Shown here one piece after another: positions 1-8,945 of a DNA stretch of 64,000 nt (its first letter is position 1; every line of letters begins with the position of its first letter). This stretch comes from Kitasatospora sp. CB01950 (GTDB lineage Bacteria; Actinomycetota; Actinomycetes; Streptomycetales; Streptomycetaceae). Below the pieces are notes generated by a model. It did not search any database and was not told where the DNA came from. It worked only from the letters and a program-made list of their open reading frames with translations. A program made the translations under genes and the position numbers. The DNA lies in assembly GCF_001905465.1 (NCBI RefSeq), contig NZ_LISX01000002.1, positions 247,425 to 311,424 on the forward strand, written 5' to 3'.

Positions 1-671
1 TCGGCGGCCGGGGCTGCGGCGGCGCGGGCGACCAGCATCGGGTCGGGGTGCAGCCGGGTGGCGAGGACGAGGGCGGCGGCGGTGTAGGCGAGGCCGGCCA
101 GCAGGAACGGCCCGGCGAGGCGGGGCAGGTGCAGGGCGTGGGCGACGGCGCCGGTGGGGGCGGCCAGGTTGGGGCCGAGGACGCCGCCGAGGGTGGTGGC
201 GACGAGCACGGTGGAGATCGCGCGGGCGCGGTGCCCGGGGGCGGCGAGGTCGGCGCCGGCGTAGCGGGCCTGGAGGTTGGTGGCGCTGCCGGCGCCGTAG
301 ACGAACAGCGCGAGGAAGAGCAGCACGGGGCTGTCGAGAGCGGCGGCGGCGATGACGCCGACGCTGCCGACGGCGCCGGTGGCGTAGCCGGCGGTGAGTC
401 CGGGGCGGCGGCCGCGGGCGGCGGATATCCGGCTGACCATGATCGCGGCGAGGGCGCTGCCGGCGGTGAACAGGGCGCTGGGCAGTCCGGCGAGCGCGGT
501 GCTGCCGAGCATGTCCTTGGCGAGGACGGCGCCGACGGTGATGCCGGCGGCGAGCCCGGCGCCGCTGAGGATCTGGGCGGTGACCAGGGTGCGCAGGATG
601 TGCCGTTGGACGGCGGGGTCGGCGGCGAGTTCGGCGGGCGGTGGTGCGGTGGTGCTGATCCTGGCCTTCAC
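1..671 (-). CDS. MFS transporter, N-terminal part (runs off the window)
   Basis: The minus strand encodes 223 residues from a GTG at 669-671 and leaves the window still open. The protein alternates long Ala/Leu/Val/Gly-rich hydrophobic stretches with short basic loops. One such loop, SRISAARGRRPG near residue 80, looks like the cytoplasmic loop between TM2 and TM3 of a major facilitator. A purine-rich AGGGGAGAG lies just before the GTG and could act as ribosome binding site. The gene is divergent from the amine oxidase at 858, so the 186 bp between them should hold both promoters. The substrate cannot be inferred. The missing C-terminal half prevents a closer family call. Confidence 0.75.
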   Translation of the reverse strand, partial: MKARISTTAPPPAELAADPAVQRHILRTLVTAQILSGAGLAAGITVGAVLAKDMLGSTALAGLPSALFTAGSALAAIMVSRISAARGRRPGLTAGYATGAVGSVGVIAAAALDSPVLLFLALFVYGAGSATNLQARYAGADLAAPGHRARAISTVLVATTLGGVLGPNLAAPTGAVAHALHLPRLAGPFLLAGLAYTAAALVLATRLHPDPMLVARAAAAPAA

Positions 672-857
672 GGCTCTCCCCTGTTCTCCAAGTTTTCGTG
701 GAATACCCTATCGATCGCTTACCGAGCGACCGCCGGGCGCACGATGCGGGCGGGGAGCGCTGATGGAATGCGGCGAGCGCCCCCCGTGCGGGTGAGAGAG
801 GGGGCGCGGTGCCCCGAGTGCCCGTTCTGCCGGGTGGGGCGCTGGGACGCTGGGGCG

Positions 858-2729
858 ATGATCTCTCGACGCGGACTTCTCTTTGCCTCCGGCGGCGTGG
901 TGACGGCCGCCGCCCTGACCGGCCCCGGGGCCGGCGCCTCGCTCGCGGCGGGCGCGACGCCGCAGGACGACCCGGCCCGGCGGGAGGCAGCGCTGATCAT
1001 GGCGCGCCGCATCCTGCTGACGGACGCCGACCACAACGACCTGACACTCGACTACCTGAAGCTGCTCACCGGCCGTACGCGCCTCAAGCCGACCGACACC
1101 CGGGACGTCGTGGTGGTCGGCGCGGGCGTCTCCGGCATGGTGTGCGCCCGGCTGCTGCAGGCGGCGGGCCACCGGGTGCGGGTGCTGGAGGCGAACCGCA
1201 GCCGGGTGGGCGGCCGGGTGAAGACCTTCCGCGGCGAGGTGTGGCAGGACGGGCGGCTGCACGCGGAGGCCGGCGCGATGCGCATCCCGTCCAGCCACCT
1301 GCTGACCCTGGCGCTCGCCGACCACCTGAAGGTGCCGCGCCGCCCGTTCGACCTGGTGGACCTCCCGCCGACGCCGGACCAGGTGTCCAACGACTCCAAG
1401 GTGACGTACAAGTCCTGGACGGGCGAGGAGTTCAGCAGCGGCGAGGCCCCGGTGTACGTCGCGCCGAAGGGCCTCGGCAGCCGCTTCGTGCACGTCAACG
1501 GGCAGACCGTCAGCAAGGGCGCGTACAGCGCCGATCCCGGCCCGATCAACAAGAGCTTCGGCTGGAACAGCAACCAGACCACCGCGGCCGCCTTCGACAA
1601 GGCACTCGACACCGCCCGCGCCTACACCATGGTGAAGAACCCCGACGGCACCTGGACCGACAAGCCGATCGCCGAACGCGTCGAGGGCATGGCCAAGCTG
1701 CTGTACGACATGGACGGCTACTCGCTGCTGCGCTACCTCCAGGAGGGCGAGGGCTGGAGCGACGCCCAGATCCAGGCCGTCGGCACACTGGAGAACCTGA
1801 CCAGCCGGCTGTCCTACGGTTTCCTGCACTCGGTGTTCGACGCCGGCGACATCAACCCCTCCGTCACCTACTTCGAGTTCAACGCGGGCACCGACGCGCT
1901 GACCGAGGCCCTCGCCAAGGACCTGCACATCGAGCGCGGCCAGGTCGTCACCCGCGTCGCCACCGACGACAGCGGCGTGACGCTGACCGCCGAACCGGAG
2001 ACCGGCCCGGAGGACGAGGCCTGCGACGGCGCGATCGGCGGCAAGGCCACCGAGTACCGGGCCGACATGGTGGTGCTGGCGGTGCCGTTCGCGGCGCTGC
2101 GGCACGTCGACTTCGCGCCGCTGCTCCCCTACGGCAAGCGCCGGGCGATCAACGAGCTCAAGCACGACACCGCGCACAAGGTGCTGCTGGAGTTCACCGA
2201 ACGCTGGTGGGAGTGGGACGAGAACACCTGGAAGGACAAGCTCGGCACCGACTACCGACCCGCCCCGCACGGCGACGCGGTGGCGGCGGTCGGCGGCGGC
2301 TGCGTCTCCGACGAGGCCAGCCGATTCGTCTACTTCCCCTCCCACCCCAGTGACGGCGGCGCGCCCGGCGGCGTGGTGCTGGCCGCCTACAACTGGGCGG
2401 AGGACGCGCTTCGCTTCGACTCCCTCACCCCCGCCGACCGGCACACCGAGGCGCTGGAGCACCTGACCGAGCTGTACGGCGAGCGGATCCGGCGCTACGT
2501 CACCGACCGGCACGTGTCGCAGTCCTGGCTGCGCAACCGCTGGGCGCTGGGCGAGGCCGTCATCGAGACGCCCGGGCAGCTGCTCAGCCTCGGCCCGCAC
2601 GTGGCGACGCCGGTGGCGGGGCGGCTGTTCTTCGCCGGCGACCACTGTCAACCGCGCTACCACGCGTGGATCTCCGGCGCGATCGCCTCCGGCACGGAGG
2701 CCGCGGTGCAGTTGGTCGACGCGATCTGA
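858..2729 (+). CDS. Tat-exported flavin amine oxidase, L-amino-acid-oxidase type
   Basis: A 623-residue flavoprotein. The N-terminus begins MISRRGLLFAS with a hydrophobic stretch and Ala-rich cleavage region, which is a twin-arginine signal, so export of the folded enzyme is expected. Residues about 84-125 form the dinucleotide-binding fold (VVGAGVSG, then the acidic residue of VLEAN and the GGR motif). The C-terminus (FFAGDH, W-x-x-GAI-x-SG) closes the FAD site as in monoamine and L-amino acid oxidases. The region before the Rossmann fold and the long middle insert resemble Streptomyces L-glutamate/L-amino acid oxidases. Such enzymes deaminate amino acids to 2-oxo acids with release of H2O2 and ammonia. 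Substrate specificity is not visible. ATG 858 is chosen because it starts the Tat motif; the open frame further upstream is not protein-like. Confidence 0.85.
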   Translation: MISRRGLLFASGGVVTAAALTGPGAGASLAAGATPQDDPARREAALIMARRILLTDADHNDLTLDYLKLLTGRTRLKPTDTRDVVVVGAGVSGMVCARLLQAAGHRVRVLEANRSRVGGRVKTFRGEVWQDGRLHAEAGAMRIPSSHLLTLALADHLKVPRRPFDLVDLPPTPDQVSNDSKVTYKSWTGEEFSSGEAPVYVAPKGLGSRFVHVNGQTVSKGAYSADPGPINKSFGWNSNQTTAAAFDKALDTARAYTMVKNPDGTWTDKPIAERVEGMAKLLYDMDGYSLLRYLQEGEGWSDAQIQAVGTLENLTSRLSYGFLHSVFDAGDINPSVTYFEFNAGTDALTEALAKDLHIERGQVVTRVATDDSGVTLTAEPETGPEDEACDGAIGGKATEYRADMVVLAVPFAALRHVDFAPLLPYGKRRAINELKHDTAHKVLLEFTERWWEWDENTWKDKLGTDYRPAPHGDAVAAVGGGCVSDEASRFVYFPSHPSDGGAPGGVVLAAYNWAEDALRFDSLTPADRHTEALEHLTELYGERIRRYVTDRHVSQSWLRNRWALGEAVIETPGQLLSLGPHVATPVAGRLFFAGDHCQPRYHAWISGAIASGTEAAVQLVDAI

Positions 2730-2735
2730 CGGCGC

Positions 2736-2766
2736 ACGCCCGCCGCCCGGCCCGGGCGGCGGGCGT
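2736..2766 (+). terminator. Hairpin terminator after the amine oxidase
   Basis: A perfect 14-bp inverted repeat (ACGCCCGCCGCCCG and its complement) surrounds a 3-nt loop. It starts 7 bp after the stop codon and is followed by TTCCC. Position and strength fit a factor-independent terminator of the GC-rich actinobacterial kind, which usually lacks a long U-tract. Confidence 0.75.
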
Positions 2767-2790
2767 TCCCGTGCCCGGGCCTGCGGGGGC

Positions 2791-2936
2791 GTGGTTGAGC
2801 GGCCGTCAGTAGGTCTGGGATGTGGTCGGTCGGCCGTCGCCGGGCCTCTCGTGGCCTGGCGACCGGCCGTCAGCGGGTGCCTCGGGGCGTGGTTGATCGG
2901 CCGTCAGCGGGTGCGGGCCGGGGTCGAGCGGCCGTG
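2791..2936. repeat. Intergenic degenerate repeats with core CGGCCGTCAGCGGGTG
   Basis: The gap between the amine oxidase and the next gene holds at least five related blocks around CGGCCGTC: near 2800, 2832, 2864, 2897 and 2929, so roughly every 32 bp. Two blocks (2791-2809 and 2889-2907) share GTGGTTGA-CGGCCGTCAG almost exactly. No gene is visible. The blocks may be a minisatellite or a set of protein sites upstream of 2979. Confidence 0.6.
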
Positions 2937-2978
2937 TCCCGGTGCCCGGTGCGGCGGGGGCCCCGATAGCATCGGCGC

Positions 2979-4604
2979 ATGCGCGACACCGGCGGGGACC
3001 AGCAGCGCTCGGTGCTGCTGGCGTTCCGCTCGGCGGTGGCGCTGCACCGGCTGCTGGACGTGCTGCCGGTCTTCGAGGGCGACGGCCGGATCTCCCGCTG
3101 GTTCACCCTGGTGCCGGGCTCCCGTTTCGACCTGGAGGCGCTGGCCGCGCTGGACCGCTCCGGCGCCCGGGTGATCGACTTCGAGCAGGCCACCGGCCGG
3201 CCGTTCGACCTGATTCTGACGACCAGTCCGAAGGGTGCGCTGGCCAGCCTCTCGGGCCGAGCACGGGCGCTGCTGCCGCACGGTGCGGGCTTCAACAAGG
3301 CGCTGCACGAGGAGGGTTCGCCCGAGCTGCCGTCAGGGCTCGACCCCGCGTTCCTGCTCTCCGACGGCGCGCCGTGGGCCGACCTGCACGGCCTCGGGCA
3401 CGCCGAACAGGTGTCCCGGCTGGCCGAGTTCTGCCCGCCGGCGGCGACCCGTGCGGTCGTGGTGGGCGATCCGACGCTGGACCGGATGCTGGAGTCCGGC
3501 CCGCGCCGCGAGGCGTACCGGTCCGCGCTGGACCTCGGCGACCGGACCCTGCTGGCGGTGCTGTCCACCTGGGGTCCGGAGAGCCTGCTCACCCAACGGC
3601 CCGGCCTGCCGGGCGAGTTGGTGCTCGGCCTGCCGGTGGACGGGTACCGGGTGGCGCTGCTGGTGCACCCCAACGAGGTGGGCGGGCGCAGCCGCCTGGA
3701 CCTGGCCGAGCAGTTCCGGCCCGAGCTGCGGGCCGGGCTGCTGCTGCCCTCCCCGCACCAGGACTGGGCGGCGGTCCTGGTCGCCGCCGACGCGGTAATC
3801 ACCGACCACGGTTCGACTGCGCTGTACGCGGCGGCGCTGGGCCGTCCGGTGCTGAACGCCTACGACGGCGGCCGGGAGTTGATCGCGGGCACCCCGATGG
3901 CTCGGCTGCTGGCCGCCGCGCCGCGCTTCACCGGCCCGGAGAGCGTCCGCGACGTGTCCGCGCCGGCCCCGGCCGACGCCGCCGACGCCTTCGACCGGCC
4001 CGGGGAGGCGCTGACGCTGCTGCGCGCCGAGCTGTACCGGCTGCTGGACCTGACGCCCCCTCGACGGGCGGTGCCGGCCGAGCCGCTGCCCGTGCCCTCG
4101 GTGCCCCGGTCGGCGGCGCCGGCGCTCGCGGTGCACGCGGAGGTGGCGGGCGGCCGGGTGCGGGTGGAGCGGTTCCCGGCGGCGACCGAGCGGCCGATCC
4201 ACCACCTGTCCGCCGAGCATCCGGCGGCCTCGCTGGCGCAGGTGCGCAGCGCCGCCGTGCTGTGGCGGCGTCCCGGCTCGGGCCGGTGGACGGTGGCGGG
4301 GTGGACGGCGCACGTGCTGGCCGAGCTGCCGTCCTGCGTGACGGCCGCGGCGGTGCTGTCGGCCGACCGCTGCGTGCTGCGGCACCGGCAGCGCGGCCTG
4401 CTCGCCGTGCAGCTCGCGCCGGGCCGGGCGGGCGGCCGGGTGCACCGGGTCGATCCGACGGCCGCCGTGTCCGCCGTGCATGCCTGGCTGGGCACCCGGC
4501 CGGCGGCCGAGTGGCCCGTTCAACTCGACTGCGTGCTGGGCCCGTTCACCGCCCGCCTGACCGTCCGTCCGGCCCGCGCCGAGGAGCTCGACGCGGAGCT
4601 GTGA
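2979..4604 (+). CDS. GT-B-fold-like protein of unknown function
   Basis: A 541-residue soluble protein. The N-terminal half resembles the CDP-glycerol glycerophosphotransferase / UDP-GlcNAc 2-epimerase fold. Signs are an early segment with a Gly/Ser-rich turn (TTSPKGALASLSG), a HGAGFNK loop near residue 110, and a late ITDHGSTALYAAALGRPVL segment near residue 275 that matches the nucleotide-binding D-H-G-S-T motif of that fold. The last 150 residues look like a separate basic domain. Related Streptomyces proteins have sometimes been named translation initiation factor 2, which nothing here supports. It converges on the NB-ARC gene with 9 bp between stops. No clear ribosome site precedes ATG 2979, so a leaderless transcript is possible. 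Confidence 0.6.
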   Translation: MRDTGGDQQRSVLLAFRSAVALHRLLDVLPVFEGDGRISRWFTLVPGSRFDLEALAALDRSGARVIDFEQATGRPFDLILTTSPKGALASLSGRARALLPHGAGFNKALHEEGSPELPSGLDPAFLLSDGAPWADLHGLGHAEQVSRLAEFCPPAATRAVVVGDPTLDRMLESGPRREAYRSALDLGDRTLLAVLSTWGPESLLTQRPGLPGELVLGLPVDGYRVALLVHPNEVGGRSRLDLAEQFRPELRAGLLLPSPHQDWAAVLVAADAVITDHGSTALYAAALGRPVLNAYDGGRELIAGTPMARLLAAAPRFTGPESVRDVSAPAPADAADAFDRPGEALTLLRAELYRLLDLTPPRRAVPAEPLPVPSVPRSAAPALAVHAEVAGGRVRVERFPAATERPIHHLSAEHPAASLAQVRSAAVLWRRPGSGRWTVAGWTAHVLAELPSCVTAAAVLSADRCVLRHRQRGLLAVQLAPGRAGGRVHRVDPTAAVSAVHAWLGTRPAAEWPVQLDCVLGPFTARLTVRPARAEELDAEL

Positions 4605-4613
4605 GGGCCGCGG

Positions 4614-6782
4614 TCAGCGTTCGTCGTCGGCCGTCCCGTCCAAACCGTCCGCGCCGCCGCCCGTGTCGCCGCCGTGGGTGGCGCGCAGTTCGGCGGCCCG
4701 GGCGCGGTGGGCGGCGGCCTCCCGGGGGCGGTCGGTGCGGTCGGCGAGGGTGGCGAGGTCGGTGCGGATGCGGGCCTCGTCGAAGGTGGAGCCGCGTTCT
4801 TCGGCGTCGGCGAGCGCGGCGGTCAGGTGCGGTTCGGCGTCCGTGCAGCGGCCGGCCCGCAGCAGGGCCCGGCCGAGGCCGGAGCGGGCGCGGGCGGCGA
4901 TGCGGCCGCGGCCGGGCATCGCGGCGAACAACCGGTGGGCGCGGTCGAAGAGTTCGGCGGCCGCGGCCTGGTCGTCGGCGGCGGCCTCGGCCTTGGCGCA
5001 CTGGTAGGTCTGGAGGGCCGCGCCGTAGGCGTTGCCGATGGCCAGGTGGACGGCGCGGGCCTCGGCGAAGTCGGCCAGGGCGGCGTCGAAGTGTTCCCGG
5101 GCGGCGTCGGCGCCGTGGTGTTCGGCGGTCCATTCGCCCCGGGCGAGGGCGAGTTGGCCGCGGAAGTCGACGGCGGAGGCGGCGAGTCGGCGGTCCGTGT
5201 CCTGGTCGCCGAGCAGGTCGGCGAGGGCGCGGGCCTGCTGGAGGAGGGCGGCGGCCTCGTCGAACCGGGCGGCCTCCCACAGGGGTCGGGCGAGCAGGCA
5301 GCGGGTGCGGATGCGGGCGGGGAGGCGGTCGGCGCGGTCGGCGGAGTCGACGGCGGCGCGGAAGGCTTCGACGGCATCGTGCCGGGGGTGGTCGAGGTAG
5401 TGCGTCCAGAGCGACTCGGCGAGGGCGACGGCGTCCTCGTCCTGCCGGGTGGCGTGCGCGAGGGCGACCGCGCCGTACAGGCTCAGCCGATTGGCCTCCA
5501 TCCAGTGCAGCGCACCGGACTTGGCGGTGCCGAGGTCGGCGTCGGGGACGCCGGACAGCGGCGGGACGGCGGGCTCGACGGTGAGGCGGGCGCCGGCGGT
5601 CAGCAGGTCGGCGCGGGCGGTCTGGCGGCGCAGCCAGTGCAGGACGCGGCGGCGGGCGGCGGCGCGTTCGGCGCCGTCCGGGTCGGCCTGTTCGGCGCGG
5701 CGCAGGGCGTGGCCGCGGACCAGCGCGTGCTGCCGGTAGCCGCCGGCCCGGTAGTCGAGCAGTCCGGCGGTGACGAGTTCGGCGAGGGCGTCCTCGGCGT
5801 CGGGCAGGCCTAGGCCGAGCAGGGCGGCGGCCAGGTACTCGGTGCCGCAGGGGCCGGGGATCTCCGCCAGGGTGCGGTACAACTTGGCTGCGGCGGGGTC
5901 GAGTTCGCGGTAGGCGGCGTCCCAGACGGCTTCCACGGGTGCGCTGCCGCGCCGGTGGAGTTCGTCGGTGAGGCGTTCGGCGAGCGCGGCGAGGGTGCGG
6001 TGCGGGAGGCGGCGGGCGAGTTCGCCGGCGACTTCGGCGGCCTTGGGCAGTCCGGCGCAGGCGGCGGCGATGGCGTGCACGGTGGCGGGGTCGGCGGCGG
6101 CCCAGCGCTGTTCGCCGAGCAGCAGGCGCAGCAGTTCGCCGGTGTGGTCGGTGCTGAGCGGGGTGAGGGCCAGCTCCAACTGGCCCGCGTCGCCGAGGTC
6201 GTAGAGCGGGCCGCGGCTGGCGACCAGCACCAGGCTGCCGGCCGAGGCGGGCAGCAGGGCCTGCACCTCGGCGCCGGTGTGGGCGTTGTCGACGACCAGC
6301 AGGCGGCGGCCGCCGCGGGTCCTGGCCCAGTACTGGCGGAGCAGGGCGCGGTAGCCGCGGCCGAGCCAGTCGCGGTCGACGCCGAGGGCGGGCAGCAGGT
6401 CGGCGAGGACGTCGGCGGGGTCGATGCCGCCGTCGCGGCGGTAGTCGTCCAGGTCGAGGTAGTGCGCGCCGTCGGGGTAGCGCTCCGCGAGGGCGTGGCC
6501 GACGCGCAGGCAGAGCGCGGTCTTGCCGATGCCGCCGAGGCCGCTGATCGCCACCACCTGCGGGGTGCCCTCGCTCGCGCCGGCGGGCGGGCGGAGCTCG
6601 ACGATGCGCCGCTGCTCCTCGGTGCGGTCGACGAAGTGGGCGCGCTGGGGCGGCAGTTCGAAGGCCGGGGTGTGGACGGCGGCGGCCGCCTGGTGGATGT
6701 TCACGGTGCCGACGTGCCCGGCCTGCACCACGGTGTCCACCCGGGCGTGGTCGCCCACCACGTTGCGCGTCTGTTCGGTCAC
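4614..6782 (-). CDS. NB-ARC/STAND ATPase with C-terminal TPR-like repeats
   Basis: A 722-residue protein starting at GTG 6782. Residues 1-31 hold the short segment NVVGDHARVDTVVQAG followed by VGTVNIH, an N-terminal tag found on many actinobacterial STAND proteins. An NB-ARC NTPase follows: Walker A GLGGIGKT at 81-88, Walker B LLVVDNAH near 160, and a sensor-like VASRG near 185. From about residue 400 the chain is a helical array of alternating Ala/Leu/Arg helices, consistent with tetratricopeptide repeats. STAND proteins are nucleotide-driven switches used in signalling, regulation and phage defence. Which applies here cannot be told. It has no adjacent effector gene, so a role as a stand-alone regulator or sensor is as likely as defence. 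Confidence 0.75.
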   Translation of the reverse strand: MTEQTRNVVGDHARVDTVVQAGHVGTVNIHQAAAAVHTPAFELPPQRAHFVDRTEEQRRIVELRPPAGASEGTPQVVAISGLGGIGKTALCLRVGHALAERYPDGAHYLDLDDYRRDGGIDPADVLADLLPALGVDRDWLGRGYRALLRQYWARTRGGRRLLVVDNAHTGAEVQALLPASAGSLVLVASRGPLYDLGDAGQLELALTPLSTDHTGELLRLLLGEQRWAAADPATVHAIAAACAGLPKAAEVAGELARRLPHRTLAALAERLTDELHRRGSAPVEAVWDAAYRELDPAAAKLYRTLAEIPGPCGTEYLAAALLGLGLPDAEDALAELVTAGLLDYRAGGYRQHALVRGHALRRAEQADPDGAERAAARRRVLHWLRRQTARADLLTAGARLTVEPAVPPLSGVPDADLGTAKSGALHWMEANRLSLYGAVALAHATRQDEDAVALAESLWTHYLDHPRHDAVEAFRAAVDSADRADRLPARIRTRCLLARPLWEAARFDEAAALLQQARALADLLGDQDTDRRLAASAVDFRGQLALARGEWTAEHHGADAAREHFDAALADFAEARAVHLAIGNAYGAALQTYQCAKAEAAADDQAAAAELFDRAHRLFAAMPGRGRIAARARSGLGRALLRAGRCTDAEPHLTAALADAEERGSTFDEARIRTDLATLADRTDRPREAAAHRARAAELRATHGGDTGGGADGLDGTADDER

Positions 6783-6842
6783 TCGTCAACCCTACGCGGT
6801 GGCCGGGGCGGTGGCCGGGAGACGGGCGAACCAAGGGAGTTC

Positions 6843-6917
6843 GGGCGCGGCGGGCGGTCCGGTGCGGGGTCGGGCGGGCGGTCCGGCGCGGCGGGCGGTC
6901 CGGGGTCGGGCGGGCCG
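6843..6917. repeat. GC-rich tandem repeats (GGGCGGTCCGG units)
   Basis: Between the start of the NB-ARC gene and the stop of the next minus-strand gene, three copies of CGGGCGGTCCGG alternate with CGGGGTCGGG-type segments. This is a short imperfect minisatellite. No gene or clear hairpin terminator is seen. Confidence 0.5.
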
Positions 6918-6924
6918 CGGGCGG

Positions 6925-7857
6925 TCAGTCGGTGGGCCGGCTGAGCCAGCGCCACTCCTGGCTCTCCGCGACGCCGCGCCAGGTGTCGAGCGGGATCGGC
7001 GGGGTGGTGCGGGTCTTCCGAGGCGCGGAGAGGACGTAGTCGCGCGGGCCGTTGAACTCGGTGAACTCCAGCACGGTGCCGTCGATCCGCCACAGCCTGA
7101 CCCGGTAGTTGTACAGGCCGGGAACGATGGCGTCGTTGGCCTCCACCATCTCCCAGGTGCCGTCCGGGAGGAAGCCGTACTCGCAGCCCTGGGTACTGCG
7201 CTCCCCAGTGCCGAGGACGGTCTCCGCGCAATGGAACGGCTGGTCGCTGGGGTCGGGCGCGCGGCGGTCCTTCGGGAAAGCGGCCACCGAGTGCCGCATC
7301 ATCACTTCCAGGCTGCTGACCACCCCGTCTCCGTCCACGTACTGCAAGGTCACCCCGGCGGTGCCGACGGGAAGGGTGCCGAGGAAGGCCCCGGCGTCCT
7401 TGAAGGACCCCACTTCGGCCGGCAGCAGGGCGGTGATCACCTTCTGCACCTGGGTGGGCGTGAACGCCGCCATGCCGTCCGGGCCCGGGGTGTCGTTGCT
7501 CGACGGCCGGCCGAGCACGGGCGCCGGGGAGAGGTTCAGCATCGGGGTGTGGTCGGGGTCGGGGCTCGGCGCGACGGAGCCGAACGGGCTCGGCGAGGTG
7601 GTGGGCGAGGCGAGGACCGCACCGGCCGGGCCGGTGTTCGTGGCGGGCGCCTTCGCGGCCATGGTGTTCAGTCCGGCGTTCGCGCCGACGGCGGCCAGTA
7701 CGACGACGGTGAGCGCGGCACCCGCGATCCGCAGGCGGCGGGCCAGCCGGCGCCGGCGGCCTCTGCGGTTGCTCTCGGCGACGATGACGGCAACCGGGAC
7801 GCTCAGCTCCTTGACGCTCGTCTCCATCATCCGGGAGAGCTCCAGGTCCAGGTCCAA
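6925..7857 (-). CDS. Single-pass membrane protein paired with SigE-type sigma factor
   Basis: About 310 residues. The likely start is TTG 7855-7857, which gives a LDLDLELS N-terminus and has AAGG just upstream; an in-frame frame continues to 7893 but adds unlike-coding residues. A short acidic head is followed by a basic NRRGRRRRLARRLR stretch and one hydrophobic segment (about residues 45-65), then a Pro/Ser/Thr-rich linker and a globular, probably extracytoplasmic domain. It lies 94 bp downstream of the sigma factor on the same strand. This arrangement is common for SigE-family sigma factors in Streptomyces, and the partner may act as an anti-sigma or sensor protein. No zinc-anti-sigma motif is visible, so the function is inferred from position. 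Confidence 0.6.
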   Translation of the reverse strand: MDLDLELSRMMETSVKELSVPVAVIVAESNRRGRRRRLARRLRIAGAALTVVVLAAVGANAGLNTMAAKAPATNTGPAGAVLASPTTSPSPFGSVAPSPDPDHTPMLNLSPAPVLGRPSSNDTPGPDGMAAFTPTQVQKVITALLPAEVGSFKDAGAFLGTLPVGTAGVTLQYVDGDGVVSSLEVMMRHSVAAFPKDRRAPDPSDQPFHCAETVLGTGERSTQGCEYGFLPDGTWEMVEANDAIVPGLYNYRVRLWRIDGTVLEFTEFNGPRDYVLSAPRKTRTTPPIPLDTWRGVAESQEWRWLSRPTD

Positions 7858-7951
7858 TGTCCGATGCCTTCCGTACTGGCAGGTGGGTGTCACGCGGGTG
7901 ACAGAACGAGTAGAGGGGTGTGCCGGGGGTCGGCCCGGCGCCGTGGGGCGG

Positions 7952-8470
7952 TCAGTCCTGGAGCAGCAGGGCCCGGTCGGGGCCGAGGATGGCGCGCAGT
8001 CGGGTCATCGAACGGGAGTTGAGGCTCTTCACGGCGCTGACGGTGACGCCCATCGCCTCCGCCGTCTCCTCCAGGCTGTAGTCCTCCAGGTAGCGCAGCA
8101 CCACTGCCGCCCGGTTGCGGGGCGGTAGTTGGCGCAGCGCGGCGACCAGGGTGATCCGCAGGGCGGCGGAGCTGCCCTCGCGGGCGCCGACCGTGGGCTC
8201 GTCGGGGAACTCGGCGACGGCGAGTTCGCTGGAGCGGCGCAGCCGGCGGTGCGACAGGTAGCAGCGCAGCAGCACCTTCCGGGCGTAGGCGTCGACGCCG
8301 GCGTCCCCGTCCGCGCGCCGCAGCCTGCCCCAGACCGGGTACATCTTCGACAACGCGGTCTGCACCAGGTCCTGTGCCTGGTGCCAGTCCCCGCACATCA
8401 GGTACGCGAGTTGGAACAGGCGGCGCGCCCGGCTGGCCGCGAACTCGTCGAAGCCGAGCCCCTCGGTCAT
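7952..8470 (-). CDS. SigE-family ECF RNA polymerase sigma factor
   Basis: A 172-residue sigma-70 family protein. The region-2 signature is FEEF-type (FDEFAASRARRLFQLAYLMC, then AQDLVQTAL) and region 4 is a helix-turn-helix with LRQLPPRNRAAVVLRYLED followed by SLEETAEAMGVTVSAVKSL. Length and the aromatic spacing in region 2 fit the Streptomyces SigE-family group. It directs RNA polymerase to a small regulon, probably including itself and the membrane protein downstream. ATG 8470 follows a 265-bp promoter region shared with the divergent small gene at 8736. Confidence 0.85.
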   Translation of the reverse strand: MTEGLGFDEFAASRARRLFQLAYLMCGDWHQAQDLVQTALSKMYPVWGRLRRADGDAGVDAYARKVLLRCYLSHRRLRRSSELAVAEFPDEPTVGAREGSSAALRITLVAALRQLPPRNRAAVVLRYLEDYSLEETAEAMGVTVSAVKSLNSRSMTRLRAILGPDRALLLQD

Positions 8471-8735
8471 GTGCTCCCCCGGATGAAAAAGTGTTCGTCG
8501 ACGCTCTGAAGACGCCTCGTCCGGGGGGTTCCGTCGCGGAGGCGAAGATCAAGATTGGGTAACGGGGAGCAGTCAACTGGCGCGCCGGCCTTTGCGGTTA
8601 CGGCGGCCGGATCGACCTCGAAGGGGTTGCGCAGACCGGCGGCGGGGGGCACCCCGTGCGCCCGAGGCGGCGGTCAACTCTCCTGCTCTGCGCGGGATTT
8701 CCCGCCCGCGTGGAGGCGGCGGCACACTGGACGGC

Positions 8736-8927
8736 ATGGAGCGCATCGAGAGCGAGGGCGGCGAGGCCGCCTGCTGGCTGAACCTGGTCTGCGAGGAGTG
8801 CGGCAAGGTCCGGGAGCGCGGGCGCTGCCCGGTCTGCGACGCCGGGCCCGAGGCCGAGGCCGAATCCGACGTCGATGCCGACGCCACCGCATCCGACGCC
8901 GGCTCCGGTTCGTCGCAGGAGAGTTGA
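8736..8927 (+). CDS. Small protein with CxxC-CxxC zinc-ribbon-like motif
   Basis: A 63-residue protein, MERIESEGGEAACWLNL at the start, with two cysteine pairs (CEEC and CPVC) 10 residues apart, typical of a small zinc knuckle. The tail is an acidic Glu/Asp/Ser-rich segment. Comparable tiny CxxC proteins are common in Streptomyces without known function. GGAGGCGGC ends 15 bp before the ATG and may be a weak ribosome site. Its stop lies 18 bp from the stop of the convergent TetR gene. Coding is supported by the cysteine pattern rather than by length. Confidence 0.55.
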   Translation: MERIESEGGEAACWLNLVCEECGKVRERGRCPVCDAGPEAEAESDVDADATASDAGSGSSQES

Positions 8928-8945
8928 GCGCCCCGCGCGGGGGTC

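Noticed and set aside
48..857. Long N-terminal extension of the amine oxidase
   Set aside because: The extra residues are Gly/Glu-rich antisense of the MFS transporter. The Tat signal shows that the protein begins at 858.
2979..4604. Translation initiation factor 2
   Set aside because: This name has been attached to similar Streptomyces proteins, but no GTPase motif is present. The visible features point to a GT-B-like fold.
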